Assembly (NCBI GenBank): GCA_963699175.1
Contig: OY969418.1
Location: 7,936,001-8,000,000, forward strand
Reading direction: 5' to 3'
Source of the DNA: JACPYM01 sp963699175
GTDB taxonomy: Bacteria; Acidobacteriota; Blastocatellia; RBC074
DNA length: 64,000 nucleotides
Positions within the stretch are counted from its first letter, which is position 1. The number at the start of each line of letters is the position of its first letter. Under the pieces are notes generated by a model, which saw only the letters and a program-made list of their open reading frames with translations, was not told where the DNA came from and did not search any database. A program made the translations under genes and the position numbers. Below, piece by piece: positions 1-10,013 of the stretch.

Positions 1-65
1 CGGAATAGGAGGTTGTGGACCGATTATTGAAGTCCAGCAATCTCGCGGTTGCTGAAGGGCACTTA

Positions 66-96
66 CCGACGCCGGGCAGTCTATAACAGGCGTCGG
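66..96. other. stem-loop in upstream non-coding region
   Basis: An 8-bp perfect inverted repeat (ccgacgcc at 66-73 and ggcgtcgg at 89-96, 15-nt loop) lies in the 483-base stretch before the first gene. No T-run follows on either strand, so it is only a possible terminator of a gene outside the window. Apart from this and the promoter-like site at 168-196, I see nothing coding in 1-483. Confidence 0.35.
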
Positions 97-167
97 AGCG
101 GGTCAATTGATTTGGCGCGTGCAGCGCTACCGCTCGCTTACAACTCGCAATAAATGTTCTGCCACTA

Positions 168-196
168 TTGACAGCTTGTCATACTTCGCTTATTTT
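168..196 (+). promoter_or_regulatory. candidate sigma70-like promoter for the Rhs toxin gene
   Basis: A perfect TTGACA (168-173) is followed after 17 bases by TATTTT (191-196), which matches TATAAT at four of six positions. If used, it would give a leader of about 280 nt before the ATG at 484. Promoter consensus in this phylum is poorly known to me, so this is a weak call. Confidence 0.3.
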
Positions 197-483
197 GCGC
201 GCGGCTTTGAGCGCGAGACAGTCTAGACGCTTGAAACGCCCACTGTCGTTTAGATTTTATTACAGTCAGGCGACACTCACAGAGTAAAGGTTGGTAAGTT
301 GATAGAGTTTGGAGGCCCTGTAAAGGACTTCGGCCTGCTCTATCCATTCTCGGAATAAATCGCAGTTCAGTCGCAGTCAACTTAACTTGCAGTCTTCCAG
401 CAATCACTGAGGAGCGGTCTAACTGTGTAGCCGCAGTCATGACCACACCCGTATCAGCCCTTGGGCATTGAGGAGCCAGCCTT

Positions 484-3400
484 ATGCAGCACGTCACCAG
501 CCTTTTGCGCAGCTTGTCCTTCCCGCGTGTCAACTTCCGTTGCGGTCAATTCAAATGGCGTCGTTTAATCACCAATGCGCTGGCACTATTGCTGGTCTGG
601 CAATCCGCCGCGCTGCCACTGGCGGCGACGACTGACGTGCGTCCAACCACCAACAAAGTTCCGAGCAAAGCGAACATCAGCAAGCCCGCCAGTAAGAAGA
701 CCACTGTTGTCCAACAGTCCGGCATCGTGCTGACGCCGCTCACTACGGCGTTCAACGGCCACGGCGGCATTGACTACCACCAAGCCAACAACAAGCTCGT
801 GCTTTCGGCCAACGCGCCAGCGGGGCAGCCGCGCAATTTTGAGTTGATTGCAGCCGATGGCAGTCACGCGGCTTACTCCAACGTGGCCGGCCTGAATGGG
901 GAATTGAAAATCGCCACGGCGCGCGACGATGGGCAAGGTCTAAGCCGCGGCGGCTTCAACGTCGGCGAAATGTTTTGCGGGACGCTGGCCGCGGGCGTGA
1001 TTGCGCGTCTGAGCGCCAACGGGGCGACGATTGAAAACCCCTGGGTCACGTTGCCGAACGAAGGCGGCACGGTCAGCGGTTTGTATCTTGACCGGGCGGA
1101 CGTTTTTGGCGGGCACGTCATTGCGGTGACAACGTCTGGCAAAGTCTGGCGCGTGACGGCGCAGCGGCAAGCTACGCTGGTGGCGACGTTGAACACACCG
1201 CTCGCAGGTGTGACGACGCTGCTCAACAACGTTGATCGTTACGGGCCATGGGCGGGCAAGATACTGGTGTGCGCGTCGCAAACGGCCACCATTTATGCGG
1301 TGGACGCGCAAGGCAGCCACACGGCGCACCAGTTCGGCATCATCCCCTCCGAATTGCGCGTGATACCGGCGCACGAAAACTTCTATGGCGTAGACGCGAC
1401 GGGGCAGAAACTCTGGGGCGCGCCGGATGATGCGTTTAGAGGGATGATTGATGACGTGCTGGTCGCGCAAGCCGCGCCAGGCAGGCTAGCAAGGTTGCAT
1501 TGGAACGGCAGCGCGTTCGAGTTTTCGTTGCTCGCAGAGGTAGCTTCGTGGAAGCAGATCAGCTTTGCGCCTGCTGGAGCCGCGCCGCTGGCCGATGCAG
1601 GACGCTTCTACGATCAGATCGCGCTAGTACGGCACGGCATGCTTTTGAACAGCGGGCGCATCGAAGGCACGGTCTGGCAGCTCAATCCCGAAGCCACGAC
1701 GCTCAACGGCAGCGCCGTGATTACGTCCGACCTGCTCGTGCCGGGCACGCCCACGGTCGTGCGCAACGGCAGCCCGCAACTCGTCGGCACCCTCGATGGC
1801 CCAGGCAATCCGCAGCCGACCAATTATCAAATTGTGCTGAACGGCACGCCGTCGGTGCGCTACATCGTGCGCCGCGTTGATCCGATTGCCATGCCTGCGG
1901 TGAGCGCGCCACTATCTCCGACGGGCACGCGCGATGTGTTTCTCAACAACACCAACACCAATCCGGGCAACTGGGCGACGGTGCGCAACCTGGACATCAA
2001 TGGCAGCCTCGGCCCCATCACTGTGCCGCCCGGCACGTATGGCAACTTTACGCTCAACGGCACCAACGTGATCGTGCTCGGCCTGGCGGGTGGGAGCACG
2101 CCGAGCACCTACAACCTGCAAACCCTGACGCTCAACGGCGCTAGCGAAATGCGATTGGCTGGCCCAGTTATTCTCAACGTCAACAACGCCGTCACTGTCA
2201 ACGGCTCGTGCGGCACGTCAGCCAGCCCTGGCAGCCTACAAATGAATCTGTTCCAGGGCAATTTGGTGGTCAACGGCAACAGCACGGTCTACGCCATCGT
2301 GCGCGCGCCGAACAACCGTGTGACGCTTAACGGCACGTCGCGCTTGCGCGGCTCGGTGGCTTGTGACCGTTTGGAATTGAATGGCAGCGCAGTCTTGCAA
2401 TTAACCGACACGGTCGTGCCCGCGCCACCCGTCAATCGCGCGCCTACTGTGAATGCGGGCGCGGATCAAACGATCACGCTGCCAACCAACTCGGTCAATC
2501 TGCAAGGCGCGGCGAGCGACGACGGTCTGCCGCAGGGTGCGACACTCAGTTACCAATGGAGCAAAGTGAGCGGCCCCGGCACCGTAACGTTCAGCGCAGC
2601 CACGAACCTGATGACGATGGCCAGCTTTAGCCAAGGCGGCAGCTATGTGCTGCGGCTGACGGCCTCTGACACTCTGTTGACGAGTTACGACGAGTTGGCC
2701 GTGACCGTGGTCTCGCAGAACCAAGCGCCGACCGTCAACGCAGGCGCGGATCAAACGATCACGCTGCCGACCGACACGGTGAATTTGCAAGGCGCGTCGA
2801 GCGACGATGGGCTGCCCACAGGCGTGCCGGTCGCTTACACATGGTCGAAGCTGAGCGGCCCCGGCGCGGTAGTCTTTGGCAATGCCAGCAACTTGATGAC
2901 GACGGCGCGCTTCTTCGCAGGCGGGACGTATGTGCTGCGGCTGACGGCTGCGGATTCGCAGTTGAGCGCGAGCGACGACGTGACGATCTTTGTCAACCAA
3001 GCGCCGACGGCCAGCGCGGGAACAAACCAACTCGTCACGCTGCCGACCAATTCGGTCACGCTGACTGGCACGGCGAACGACGACGGCTTACCGCAAGGGA
3101 GTGGGATAAGTGTGTCCTGGAGTACGCTGAGCGGTCCAGGCACAGTTACGTTTAGCAATGCTAACGCGCTGACCACGACCGCCACATTTTCTAGTGGGGG
3201 CGTCTACGTCTTGCGCCTGATGGTGACGGATTCAATCGCCGCGACCACTGGCGATGTGGCAGTCACAATCAATCAAGCGCCGGTCGTTAACGCCGGGCCG
3301 ACCCTGACCATTCCATCACCAACCAGCAGCGTAACCTTGCAAGGCTCTGCCACAGACGACGGCTTGCCGAGCGGCCCGTTGGTCTATACCTGGACGAAGG

Positions 3401-6400
3401 TGAGCGGCCCCGGCGCAGTGACCTTCGGCGACACCAACAGCGCCACAACCACCGCCAGTTTTGCGAGCGCAGGCGTCTACGTCTTGCGTCTGACGGCGGG
3501 CGATGGCGCGGCTTCAAGCAGCGGTGAAGTGACGGTTACGGTCAACAGCGGCAATCAGCCGCCGGTCGTCAACGCCGGGGCGGATCAGAACATCGCTTCT
3601 CCCAAAAACTCGACCAGTTTGTTCGGCACGGTAACCGACGACGGCTTGCCCACCGGCGCGCCGCTCGTCATCACCTGGACACGCGTGAGCGGCCCGGCGG
3701 CAGTCATATTCGGCAATCAGAATGCGGCAGTGACGACTGTGACCTTCAACGATCAAGGCACGTATGTGTTGCGCCTGACGGCGAGCGATTCGCAGTACAC
3801 CCTCAGCGACGACGTGCAGGTCGTGGTCGGTTGTGCGAGCAATCTGTCCAAGCTCGACGTGCTGTTGGTGATTGATCGCTCCGGCTCGATGCAGGGGCAG
3901 GCGCTGTTGGACGCGAAGGCGGCGGCAAAAGGCTTTGTTGACCATCTACAACTGCTTACCAACGATCAAGTAGGATTGGTCACGTTTGGCGATTCGGCCA
4001 CGCTCGACCAGACGCTGACGCACGACGCAGCGGCCAGCAAGAGCAAGATTGACGCGATTCAAATTCTGCCAGGCTTCGGCACAGACGTTGGCACCGGCAT
4101 CAGCCGGGCGCAACAGGAATTACTCGGTGCGCGCCACAATCCGAATGCCGTGCCGATTCTGATACTGCTCTCGGACGGCGATGAAACGATCCTGGGCGCG
4201 AATTTCGCCGCCGACAACGCCAAAGCGGCGGGCATACGGCTGATCACCATAGGCACAGGTGTACAGAGCGACGTCAATTTCTTCGGGCTGCGGCGCTGGG
4301 CCTCAAGCCCCAACGATTTCTACTACGCGCCCACGTCGGCGGACATCACCTCAATCTACGGCTACATCGCCGGGGACGTGTGCCGCAACCTGCCGCCGCT
4401 GGCGAACGCGGGGCCGGATTTCAACGTCTTCCAACCCGCCACCATCACCCTCAACGGCACGGCCTCCGACGACGGGCTGCCCGTGGGCAGGGGGCTTGAT
4501 GTGAGTTGGACACAAGTGAGTGGCCCGGCATCAGCTTCCATCCTCACGCCGAACTCGCCCGTTACCACCGTCGTCTTCCCGCAGCCGGGCAGTTATGTGT
4601 TGCGGCTGACGGTGAGCGATTCGGTCTTCACGGCCACCGATGATGTCACACTCACCGTCTTGCCCGAAGCTTCATTGCAGAGCGCAAGCTTGACCTTGAC
4701 TACTACCAACGCGACCACCAACCAGATTGGGACGGCAGTCACGGCGACGGCCACGCTCAAGAGCGCCAGCAATCAGCCGATTCCCAACTTCGGCATGCGC
4801 TTGAACATCGCGGGCGCAAACCCCGGCACGGCGACTGGCTCGACCGACGCCAACGGCGTCTTCAGCTTCGCCTACACGGGTAGTAACAGCGGCGCAGATA
4901 CGCTGACGGCGACGGCAGCCGGCACAGGGCAGACGCTCAATTCCAACGACCTGCTGTTGAATTGGACGACCAGCCCAACCACGCCGATTGCTTCGGTGAC
5001 GCAAGGCTGGATCGGCGCGCCACTGCACCAGAGCACGCTCACTGGCATTGTACTTGTGACCTTGGGACAAGGCGTGACGCTGACGCAGGGCAAAGTTGAG
5101 TTGTGCAAAGACGCGACCTCAGCCCTCGGTTGCAGCACGCTCAACAACAATGCCACGGGCGGCGCGGGCGCGACCATTGCCACGCTGGACACAACGCAGC
5201 TTGCGAACGGGCCGTACATCATCCGCCTGACTGGGACGAACGCGAGCAATCAGCAACTCATCAGCCAGGTGTTGGTAACGGTGGCGGGCGAGAACAAGCC
5301 CGGACGCATGACGCTGAAGATCACCGAGTTCACTGTTCCGGTGACGGGCATTCCGATCACGATTGGGCGGCGTTATGACAGCTTGGAGCGCAATATCAGT
5401 GGTGATTTTGGCTATGGCTGGGCGTTAGATGTCTATGCTACGCGGCTGGAAGTGGCGGCTGATTATGACGTGACGCTGACCGATCCGGGGACGGGGCGAC
5501 GTGTGACCTTTGACTTCGCGCCGCGTTCTTACGGCGGTATTGTCAGCTATCTCTACTCGGAAAACTACGTGCCTGAGCCGGGGTTTTACGGGACATTGAC
5601 GAGCGATGGGTGCGGGTTGTTTTACCAGTCGGGGCAGCAGTTCCGCTGCTTATTTGCAGCGGCCTATCAGCCGACAACCTATGTCTACACTGATCCCTAT
5701 GGGCGGCGGTACGAGATGGGGGCAGATGGGAAGCTGCGTTCGATCCGTGATCTGCACGGGAACACGTTGACCGTCACAGCGACCGGCATCGTGTCGAGTA
5801 CTGGGAGAAGTGTGCCCTTTGTCCGTGACGCGCAAGGCCGTATTACACAGATCACCGACACGGCGGGCAAGATCTATCAGTACAGCTATCATCCGACGGG
5901 CGAGTTGAAGGAACTGACGTTACCAGGCGTGGTGACGAAGCCGAGTTACACCTATGACGCAGGGCATCACCTCCTAACAGCGAAGGACGCGCGCGGCAAT
6001 ACCGAAGCGACGATGACCTATCACCCAGACGGGCGCATCGCGACGATGACGGATGCCGTGGGCAATCTGACGCAGTACAGCTACAACCTGACGGGTGGGG
6101 TGTTATCGCTAGCAGGACAGACGGAGGCATTGATCTCGCAGGCAGCAAATTCAGCGCCCAGCACAGCCAATGCCATCGCAGAAAACGGGACGAGTTACGC
6201 GACCTCGACGACGGTCATCTATGCGGATGGCGGCACGAATACGCTATTTTACGACAGCTACGGGATGCTGGTGGCGCAGACGGATGCGTTAGGCAAAACC
6301 TCGACCAACACCTACGACGCCAATCACAATCTACTGACTGAAACGAATGAACTAGGGCAAGTCAACCGCTACAGCTACGACAGCCAAGGGAATACGACTT

Positions 6401-9400
6401 CAATGACCGATGCGGGTGGCAACACCATCCGCGGCACGTACAACGAATTCAGCCTGCCGCAGACGGATATGGATGCGCTGGGGAACACGCGCACGATTAT
6501 CTATGACGAGAATGGATCGCCGACTGAAATCCGCGACAGCTTGGGGACGCTGGCGAAGTTCACCTTTGATACACACGGCAGTCTGTTGAGCTTCACCGAT
6601 GGAGCGGGCGGCACGAAGACTTACTCGTATGACCAGTATGGCAACCTGATTGCTGAGACAGACCAACTGGGCAGTACGACCAAGTACACCTATGACCAGA
6701 TGGGGCGCTTGACCAGCGTACTCAATGCGCGCGGGTTCACGACTACCTACAGCTATGACGACTTGGGTCATCGAACGCAAGAGTATCACTACTATTTCGC
6801 CGATTTTCTGAAGCGCTATGAATACGACGCGAACGGGAATCTCACAGTCTTCATTGATGAACTGGGGCGCCAGGCGACATACACGTATGATGCCGCGAAC
6901 CGGCTCAGCAAGGTAACTTTTCCTGATACCACCTTTGTTGAGTTCACCTACAACCTGCGTGACCAGCGGTTGACTGCGAAAGATCAGGGCGGCGCCACCA
7001 CTAATTATGAGTATGATCAAGAAGGACAGTTGACCAAAGTTACTCGGCCCGATGGCAAGTTTGCCTCTGTTGGCTATGACGCCACTGGGCGGGTAAATTC
7101 TGTCACCGATGAACGTGGTAATACCACCCAGTTTAGTTACGATCCGAGTTGTGAGTGCCGCGACCGGTTGACGACCATCACCGATGCGCTCAATCAGGTT
7201 GCGCAATATCGGTATGATGCCGCCGGACGGCGCGTGGCGTTCATAGATGCACTCAACCGCGAAACCAAATACAACTACGATGCGCGCGGGCGGCTTACCC
7301 AGATCACCTTCCCCGACAATACCTCCAAGCAGTTTGGTTATGACGGCGCAAGCCGGCGCATCGCTGAAACCGACGAAGCGAACAAGCTCACGCGCTACAA
7401 CTACAATCTGGCGGGTGATCTGATTGGGGTGATTGACGCGCTCAACCAGACGACCAGTTACGCCTATGACGGCAATCACAACCTAACGACGATCAGCGAT
7501 GCCAACAATCGCACAACGACCTTCACTTATACTTCCAGAGATCAGTTGCAGTACCGCACGCTGCCAGACAACAGCGTTGATCAATACCAATACGATGCCG
7601 CCAAAAATCTGAAGACACGAGTGGATTTTCGCGGCAAGGCGACGACCTACAACTACGATGCATTGAACCGGCTGACTAGCATCGTCCCCGACGTTTCTTT
7701 AGGCGAGCCGACGATCAGTTACACCTACACGCCGAATGGCGACCGGGCGACGATGACGGACGGCACAGGGACGACGGTCTACAGCTACGACGGACAGCAT
7801 TGCTTACTCAGCAAGCAGACGCCCTTCGGGACATTGAGCTACGACTACGATGCCTCCTTCAACCTCAAACAGATCAAATCATCGAACGCCAACGGTGTTT
7901 GGGTGGAGTATACCTACGATGCGTTGAATCGGCTGGCGACGGTCAACGACAAGCGGCTCAGCCCCGGCCTGACGACCTACAGCTACGATGCCGTCAGCAA
8001 CCTGAAGAGCGTGACGCAGCCCAACGGCGTGCAGACCGACTACACCTACAACAGCGTTAACCTGCCCGCGAATGTGCGCATCAGCAAAGGCGCGCAAGTG
8101 TTGGCGAACTATGCCTACACCTTCAAGCCGACAGGCCATCGGGCGACCGTGACGGAGCAAAGCGGGCGGACAGTGAGCTATGAATATGACGATATATGGC
8201 GGCTGACAAAAGAGACGATCAGCGGCGCAGGCGCAGGCCAGAACGGAGTGGTCAGTTATGTGTTGGATAAGGTAGGAAATCGTCTGCAGCGGAACTCAAC
8301 CGTGTCGGGCATTCCATCCACGACGAACACCTACAACAGTGTGGATCGAATGAGTGGGGACGTGTATGACGCGAATGGTAACACGATTCAAGCGGATGGC
8401 AAGACGTATGCATATGACTTTGAGGATCGGCTGAAGAGCGTCAACAACGGGCAGATTACGCTTCAGTACGACGGTGATGGGAATCGGGTGAGGAAGACAG
8501 TCGGCGGTTTGGCGACGCAGTACTTAATGTCTGAGGCCAATCCGACTGGATATGCCCAAGTGATTGAAGAGGTCGTCAGTGGCCAGGCACAGCGGGTTTA
8601 CACTTATGGCCACACTTTACTGAGCCAGAATCGATTGTCAGGCGGCGCGAGTTTTTATGAGTATGACGCGGGCAGAACGGTGCGGCAGTTGTTTGACAGT
8701 GCTGGGGCAGTAACGGACAGCTTTGAATACGATGCTTTCGGCAATTTGATTGGGCGGACAGGGACGACGCCGAACAATTATCTATACCGGGGTGAGCAGT
8801 TTGATGCGGACTTGGGGTTTTATTACCAGCGTGCGCGTTATTACGATCAACAGCGGGGCCGCTTCCGCACCATGGATTTATTCTTGGGTTATCCGAAGAA
8901 GCCAACCACACTTCATAAATATCTGTACACGGGCGGAGATTCGGTAAACTTCATTGACCCACTCGGTTTGGCAACTGCTACGGAATATGGCCAAAGCGGA
9001 GGCAGCGTAGCCTCACGAACAGGACCGCCGATTCGTGAGTTAGCGAAAGCCATTGCTTGTACAGCCTTTCAGTCTGCGTCCGTCTTATCTTTAGGGTTAG
9101 CACTATCGGACGGGGATCATTCAGGCTATTTTGCTCTTATAGCCGCAGCCAGTATTTTTGGCCTAGCCTATTGCAAGTGTAAGGGGATTGGCGGTGTGCG
9201 GGAAACAGCTAAAGGGAACTTTACAAACCCGGACTCGCGAACAATCCCAGAATCAGATTGGCCTCCGAATGATGGTTTCTTAGGAACGGGCAGCATGGGC
9301 CAGTTCCCCAAACCAGGCACACTTATTGACAGATTTGGTCCTGATGGCGGAGGGTTCCTTTCACCATTTAGGACACCTTTCAACCAGAGGGCTTTGTATT

Positions 9401-9594
9401 TTGGAAGACACGCGAGACCATACAATGTGTTTAAGGTCTTAGAATTGTTCACAAACGAGTATGGCCAGGTGGCTCCTGCTTTCGGAAAACCTGGCGGCGG
9501 GATACAAATCAAGCTGCCGGAAGGCACGAGTGTTACGGACTTGCTCAAACAAGGCAAGATAAAAAAATTATTTTGCCCTGGGCGGCGTCCATAA
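484..9594 (+). CDS. secreted Rhs/YD-repeat polymorphic toxin with PKD and vWA domains and C-terminal TNT NAD+ glycohydrolase domain
   Basis: 3036 residues. The ATG is preceded by GAGGAG at about 8 nt. A long basic N-region is followed by a hydrophobic stretch near residues 30-47 (signal peptide). Next come a propeller-like region, an Asn/Gly-rich beta region to about 645, five PKD-like repeats (about 650-1118, each with a 'DDGLP' motif), a von Willebrand A domain (about 1119-1290, MIDAS DRSGS), a sixth PKD, a Big/invasin-like domain (about 1398-1490) and an Rhs region from about 1604 with YD repeats. The Rhs core closes with the usual RYYD segment and DPLGL at 2825-2829. The tail has a hydrophobic stretch (2856-2897) and, from 2926, a TNT-like domain: WPPNDGF, PGTLIDRFG, FLSP, TPF, RAL, PGGGIQ. 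By eye R2950, F2958 and Q3008 align with the active-site Arg, Tyr and Gln recalled for mycobacterial CpnT. TNT hydrolyses NAD+; the Rhs shell normally encloses the toxin. Toxicity is inferred. Confidence 0.88.
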   Translation: MQHVTSLLRSLSFPRVNFRCGQFKWRRLITNALALLLVWQSAALPLAATTDVRPTTNKVPSKANISKPASKKTTVVQQSGIVLTPLTTAFNGHGGIDYHQANNKLVLSANAPAGQPRNFELIAADGSHAAYSNVAGLNGELKIATARDDGQGLSRGGFNVGEMFCGTLAAGVIARLSANGATIENPWVTLPNEGGTVSGLYLDRADVFGGHVIAVTTSGKVWRVTAQRQATLVATLNTPLAGVTTLLNNVDRYGPWAGKILVCASQTATIYAVDAQGSHTAHQFGIIPSELRVIPAHENFYGVDATGQKLWGAPDDAFRGMIDDVLVAQAAPGRLARLHWNGSAFEFSLLAEVASWKQISFAPAGAAPLADAGRFYDQIALVRHGMLLNSGRIEGTVWQLNPEATTLNGSAVITSDLLVPGTPTVVRNGSPQLVGTLDGPGNPQPTNYQIVLNGTPSVRYIVRRVDPIAMPAVSAPLSPTGTRDVFLNNTNTNPGNWATVRNLDINGSLGPITVPPGTYGNFTLNGTNVIVLGLAGGSTPSTYNLQTLTLNGASEMRLAGPVILNVNNAVTVNGSCGTSASPGSLQMNLFQGNLVVNGNSTVYAIVRAPNNRVTLNGTSRLRGSVACDRLELNGSAVLQLTDTVVPAPPVNRAPTVNAGADQTITLPTNSVNLQGAASDDGLPQGATLSYQWSKVSGPGTVTFSAATNLMTMASFSQGGSYVLRLTASDTLLTSYDELAVTVVSQNQAPTVNAGADQTITLPTDTVNLQGASSDDGLPTGVPVAYTWSKLSGPGAVVFGNASNLMTTARFFAGGTYVLRLTAADSQLSASDDVTIFVNQAPTASAGTNQLVTLPTNSVTLTGTANDDGLPQGSGISVSWSTLSGPGTVTFSNANALTTTATFSSGGVYVLRLMVTDSIAATTGDVAVTINQAPVVNAGPTLTIPSPTSSVTLQGSATDDGLPSGPLVYTWTKVSGPGAVTFGDTNSATTTASFASAGVYVLRLTAGDGAASSSGEVTVTVNSGNQPPVVNAGADQNIASPKNSTSLFGTVTDDGLPTGAPLVITWTRVSGPAAVIFGNQNAAVTTVTFNDQGTYVLRLTASDSQYTLSDDVQVVVGCASNLSKLDVLLVIDRSGSMQGQALLDAKAAAKGFVDHLQLLTNDQVGLVTFGDSATLDQTLTHDAAASKSKIDAIQILPGFGTDVGTGISRAQQELLGARHNPNAVPILILLSDGDETILGANFAADNAKAAGIRLITIGTGVQSDVNFFGLRRWASSPNDFYYAPTSADITSIYGYIAGDVCRNLPPLANAGPDFNVFQPATITLNGTASDDGLPVGRGLDVSWTQVSGPASASILTPNSPVTTVVFPQPGSYVLRLTVSDSVFTATDDVTLTVLPEASLQSASLTLTTTNATTNQIGTAVTATATLKSASNQPIPNFGMRLNIAGANPGTATGSTDANGVFSFAYTGSNSGADTLTATAAGTGQTLNSNDLLLNWTTSPTTPIASVTQGWIGAPLHQSTLTGIVLVTLGQGVTLTQGKVELCKDATSALGCSTLNNNATGGAGATIATLDTTQLANGPYIIRLTGTNASNQQLISQVLVTVAGENKPGRMTLKITEFTVPVTGIPITIGRRYDSLERNISGDFGYGWALDVYATRLEVAADYDVTLTDPGTGRRVTFDFAPRSYGGIVSYLYSENYVPEPGFYGTLTSDGCGLFYQSGQQFRCLFAAAYQPTTYVYTDPYGRRYEMGADGKLRSIRDLHGNTLTVTATGIVSSTGRSVPFVRDAQGRITQITDTAGKIYQYSYHPTGELKELTLPGVVTKPSYTYDAGHHLLTAKDARGNTEATMTYHPDGRIATMTDAVGNLTQYSYNLTGGVLSLAGQTEALISQAANSAPSTANAIAENGTSYATSTTVIYADGGTNTLFYDSYGMLVAQTDALGKTSTNTYDANHNLLTETNELGQVNRYSYDSQGNTTSMTDAGGNTIRGTYNEFSLPQTDMDALGNTRTIIYDENGSPTEIRDSLGTLAKFTFDTHGSLLSFTDGAGGTKTYSYDQYGNLIAETDQLGSTTKYTYDQMGRLTSVLNARGFTTTYSYDDLGHRTQEYHYYFADFLKRYEYDANGNLTVFIDELGRQATYTYDAANRLSKVTFPDTTFVEFTYNLRDQRLTAKDQGGATTNYEYDQEGQLTKVTRPDGKFASVGYDATGRVNSVTDERGNTTQFSYDPSCECRDRLTTITDALNQVAQYRYDAAGRRVAFIDALNRETKYNYDARGRLTQITFPDNTSKQFGYDGASRRIAETDEANKLTRYNYNLAGDLIGVIDALNQTTSYAYDGNHNLTTISDANNRTTTFTYTSRDQLQYRTLPDNSVDQYQYDAAKNLKTRVDFRGKATTYNYDALNRLTSIVPDVSLGEPTISYTYTPNGDRATMTDGTGTTVYSYDGQHCLLSKQTPFGTLSYDYDASFNLKQIKSSNANGVWVEYTYDALNRLATVNDKRLSPGLTTYSYDAVSNLKSVTQPNGVQTDYTYNSVNLPANVRISKGAQVLANYAYTFKPTGHRATVTEQSGRTVSYEYDDIWRLTKETISGAGAGQNGVVSYVLDKVGNRLQRNSTVSGIPSTTNTYNSVDRMSGDVYDANGNTIQADGKTYAYDFEDRLKSVNNGQITLQYDGDGNRVRKTVGGLATQYLMSEANPTGYAQVIEEVVSGQAQRVYTYGHTLLSQNRLSGGASFYEYDAGRTVRQLFDSAGAVTDSFEYDAFGNLIGRTGTTPNNYLYRGEQFDADLGFYYQRARYYDQQRGRFRTMDLFLGYPKKPTTLHKYLYTGGDSVNFIDPLGLATATEYGQSGGSVASRTGPPIRELAKAIACTAFQSASVLSLGLALSDGDHSGYFALIAAASIFGLAYCKCKGIGGVRETAKGNFTNPDSRTIPESDWPPNDGFLGTGSMGQFPKPGTLIDRFGPDGGGFLSPFRTPFNQRALYFGRHARPYNVFKVLELFTNEYGQVAPAFGKPGGGIQIKLPEGTSVTDLLKQGKIKKLFCPGRRP

Positions 9595-9626
9595 GACCTA
9601 ACGCAAGTTCGCCTTGAGTACGCAAG

Positions 9627-9670
9627 AGGCAAACTATAGGGCAAGTTCAGAATTGCCCTATAGTTTGCCT
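9627..9670 (+). promoter_or_regulatory. perfect 18-bp hairpin between toxin and immunity genes
   Basis: Arms aggcaaactatagggcaa (9627-9644) and ttgccctatagtttgcct (9653-9670) are perfect inverted copies with an 8-nt loop. The hairpin starts 33 bases after the toxin stop and ends 48 bases before the downstream ATG. No T-tract follows, so it is not a classical intrinsic terminator. It may stabilise or attenuate the mRNA, or be the foot of an inserted module. The octamer gcaagttc occurs both at 9603-9610 and across the 3' edge of the left arm. Confidence 0.6.
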
Positions 9671-9718
9671 GGGTGATGGACATTCAAAACGAAACCGCTT
9701 TAAATCAATGAAGGGCAA

Positions 9719-9985
9719 ATGACAAAAACAGAGCTTGAAAAAATCTTGGAAAAGCTAATGGTTAATAAGAGGAACTATTGTTTGGAAGATGTAGTGGGAT
9801 GGGTCGCGGACGATATGTATGTCCTTAGCGAAGAACATGGAGACTGGCATGTTTTTTACGCCGAGCGTGGATGTAGGTTCAGCGAGCAAATCCACTCATC
9901 AGAAGATGCTGCTTGTAGAGATATGTTAAACCGCTTAACGCAAAACTCTTTTTGGAGAAGGGTTTTGAGAAGGCTACTAAGTTAG
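9719..9985 (+). CDS. small protein, probable immunity protein for the TNT toxin
   Basis: 88 residues, acidic-to-neutral and rich in Glu, Asp, Trp and Cys, with no signal peptide, so it should be cytoplasmic. It starts at ATG 9719 with AAGGG just upstream. It lies 124 bases downstream of the Rhs-TNT toxin on the same strand. Polymorphic toxins are typically followed directly by such a small cognate immunity gene; TNT of Mycobacterium is neutralised by an antitoxin that occupies its NAD+ site. I do not recognise the family from sequence. The predicted fold is alpha/beta, with a WHVFYAERG strand-like core and a C-terminal basic helix ending WRRVLRRLLS. Base composition is clearly more AT-rich than the surrounding genes, like the toxin tail, as expected for a swapped toxin/immunity cassette. 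The function is inferred from position. Confidence 0.65.
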   Translation: MTKTELEKILEKLMVNKRNYCLEDVVGWVADDMYVLSEEHGDWHVFYAERGCRFSEQIHSSEDAACRDMLNRLTQNSFWRRVLRRLLS

Positions 9986-10013
9986 TGAAAAGTGACGGGT
10001 GAAAGCATAATAA

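Noticed and set aside
2434..4680. Periodic DNA repeats that could suggest a CRISPR array or satellite
   Set aside because: The period (about 280 bases) corresponds to PKD protein repeats with diverged DNA; repeat and spacer structure is absent.
6400..7479. 359-codon open frame on the minus strand inside the Rhs gene
   Set aside because: It is antisense to the YD-repeat region; the repeated, biased codons of YD repeats leave the opposite strand open. No family-like motifs or ribosome site.
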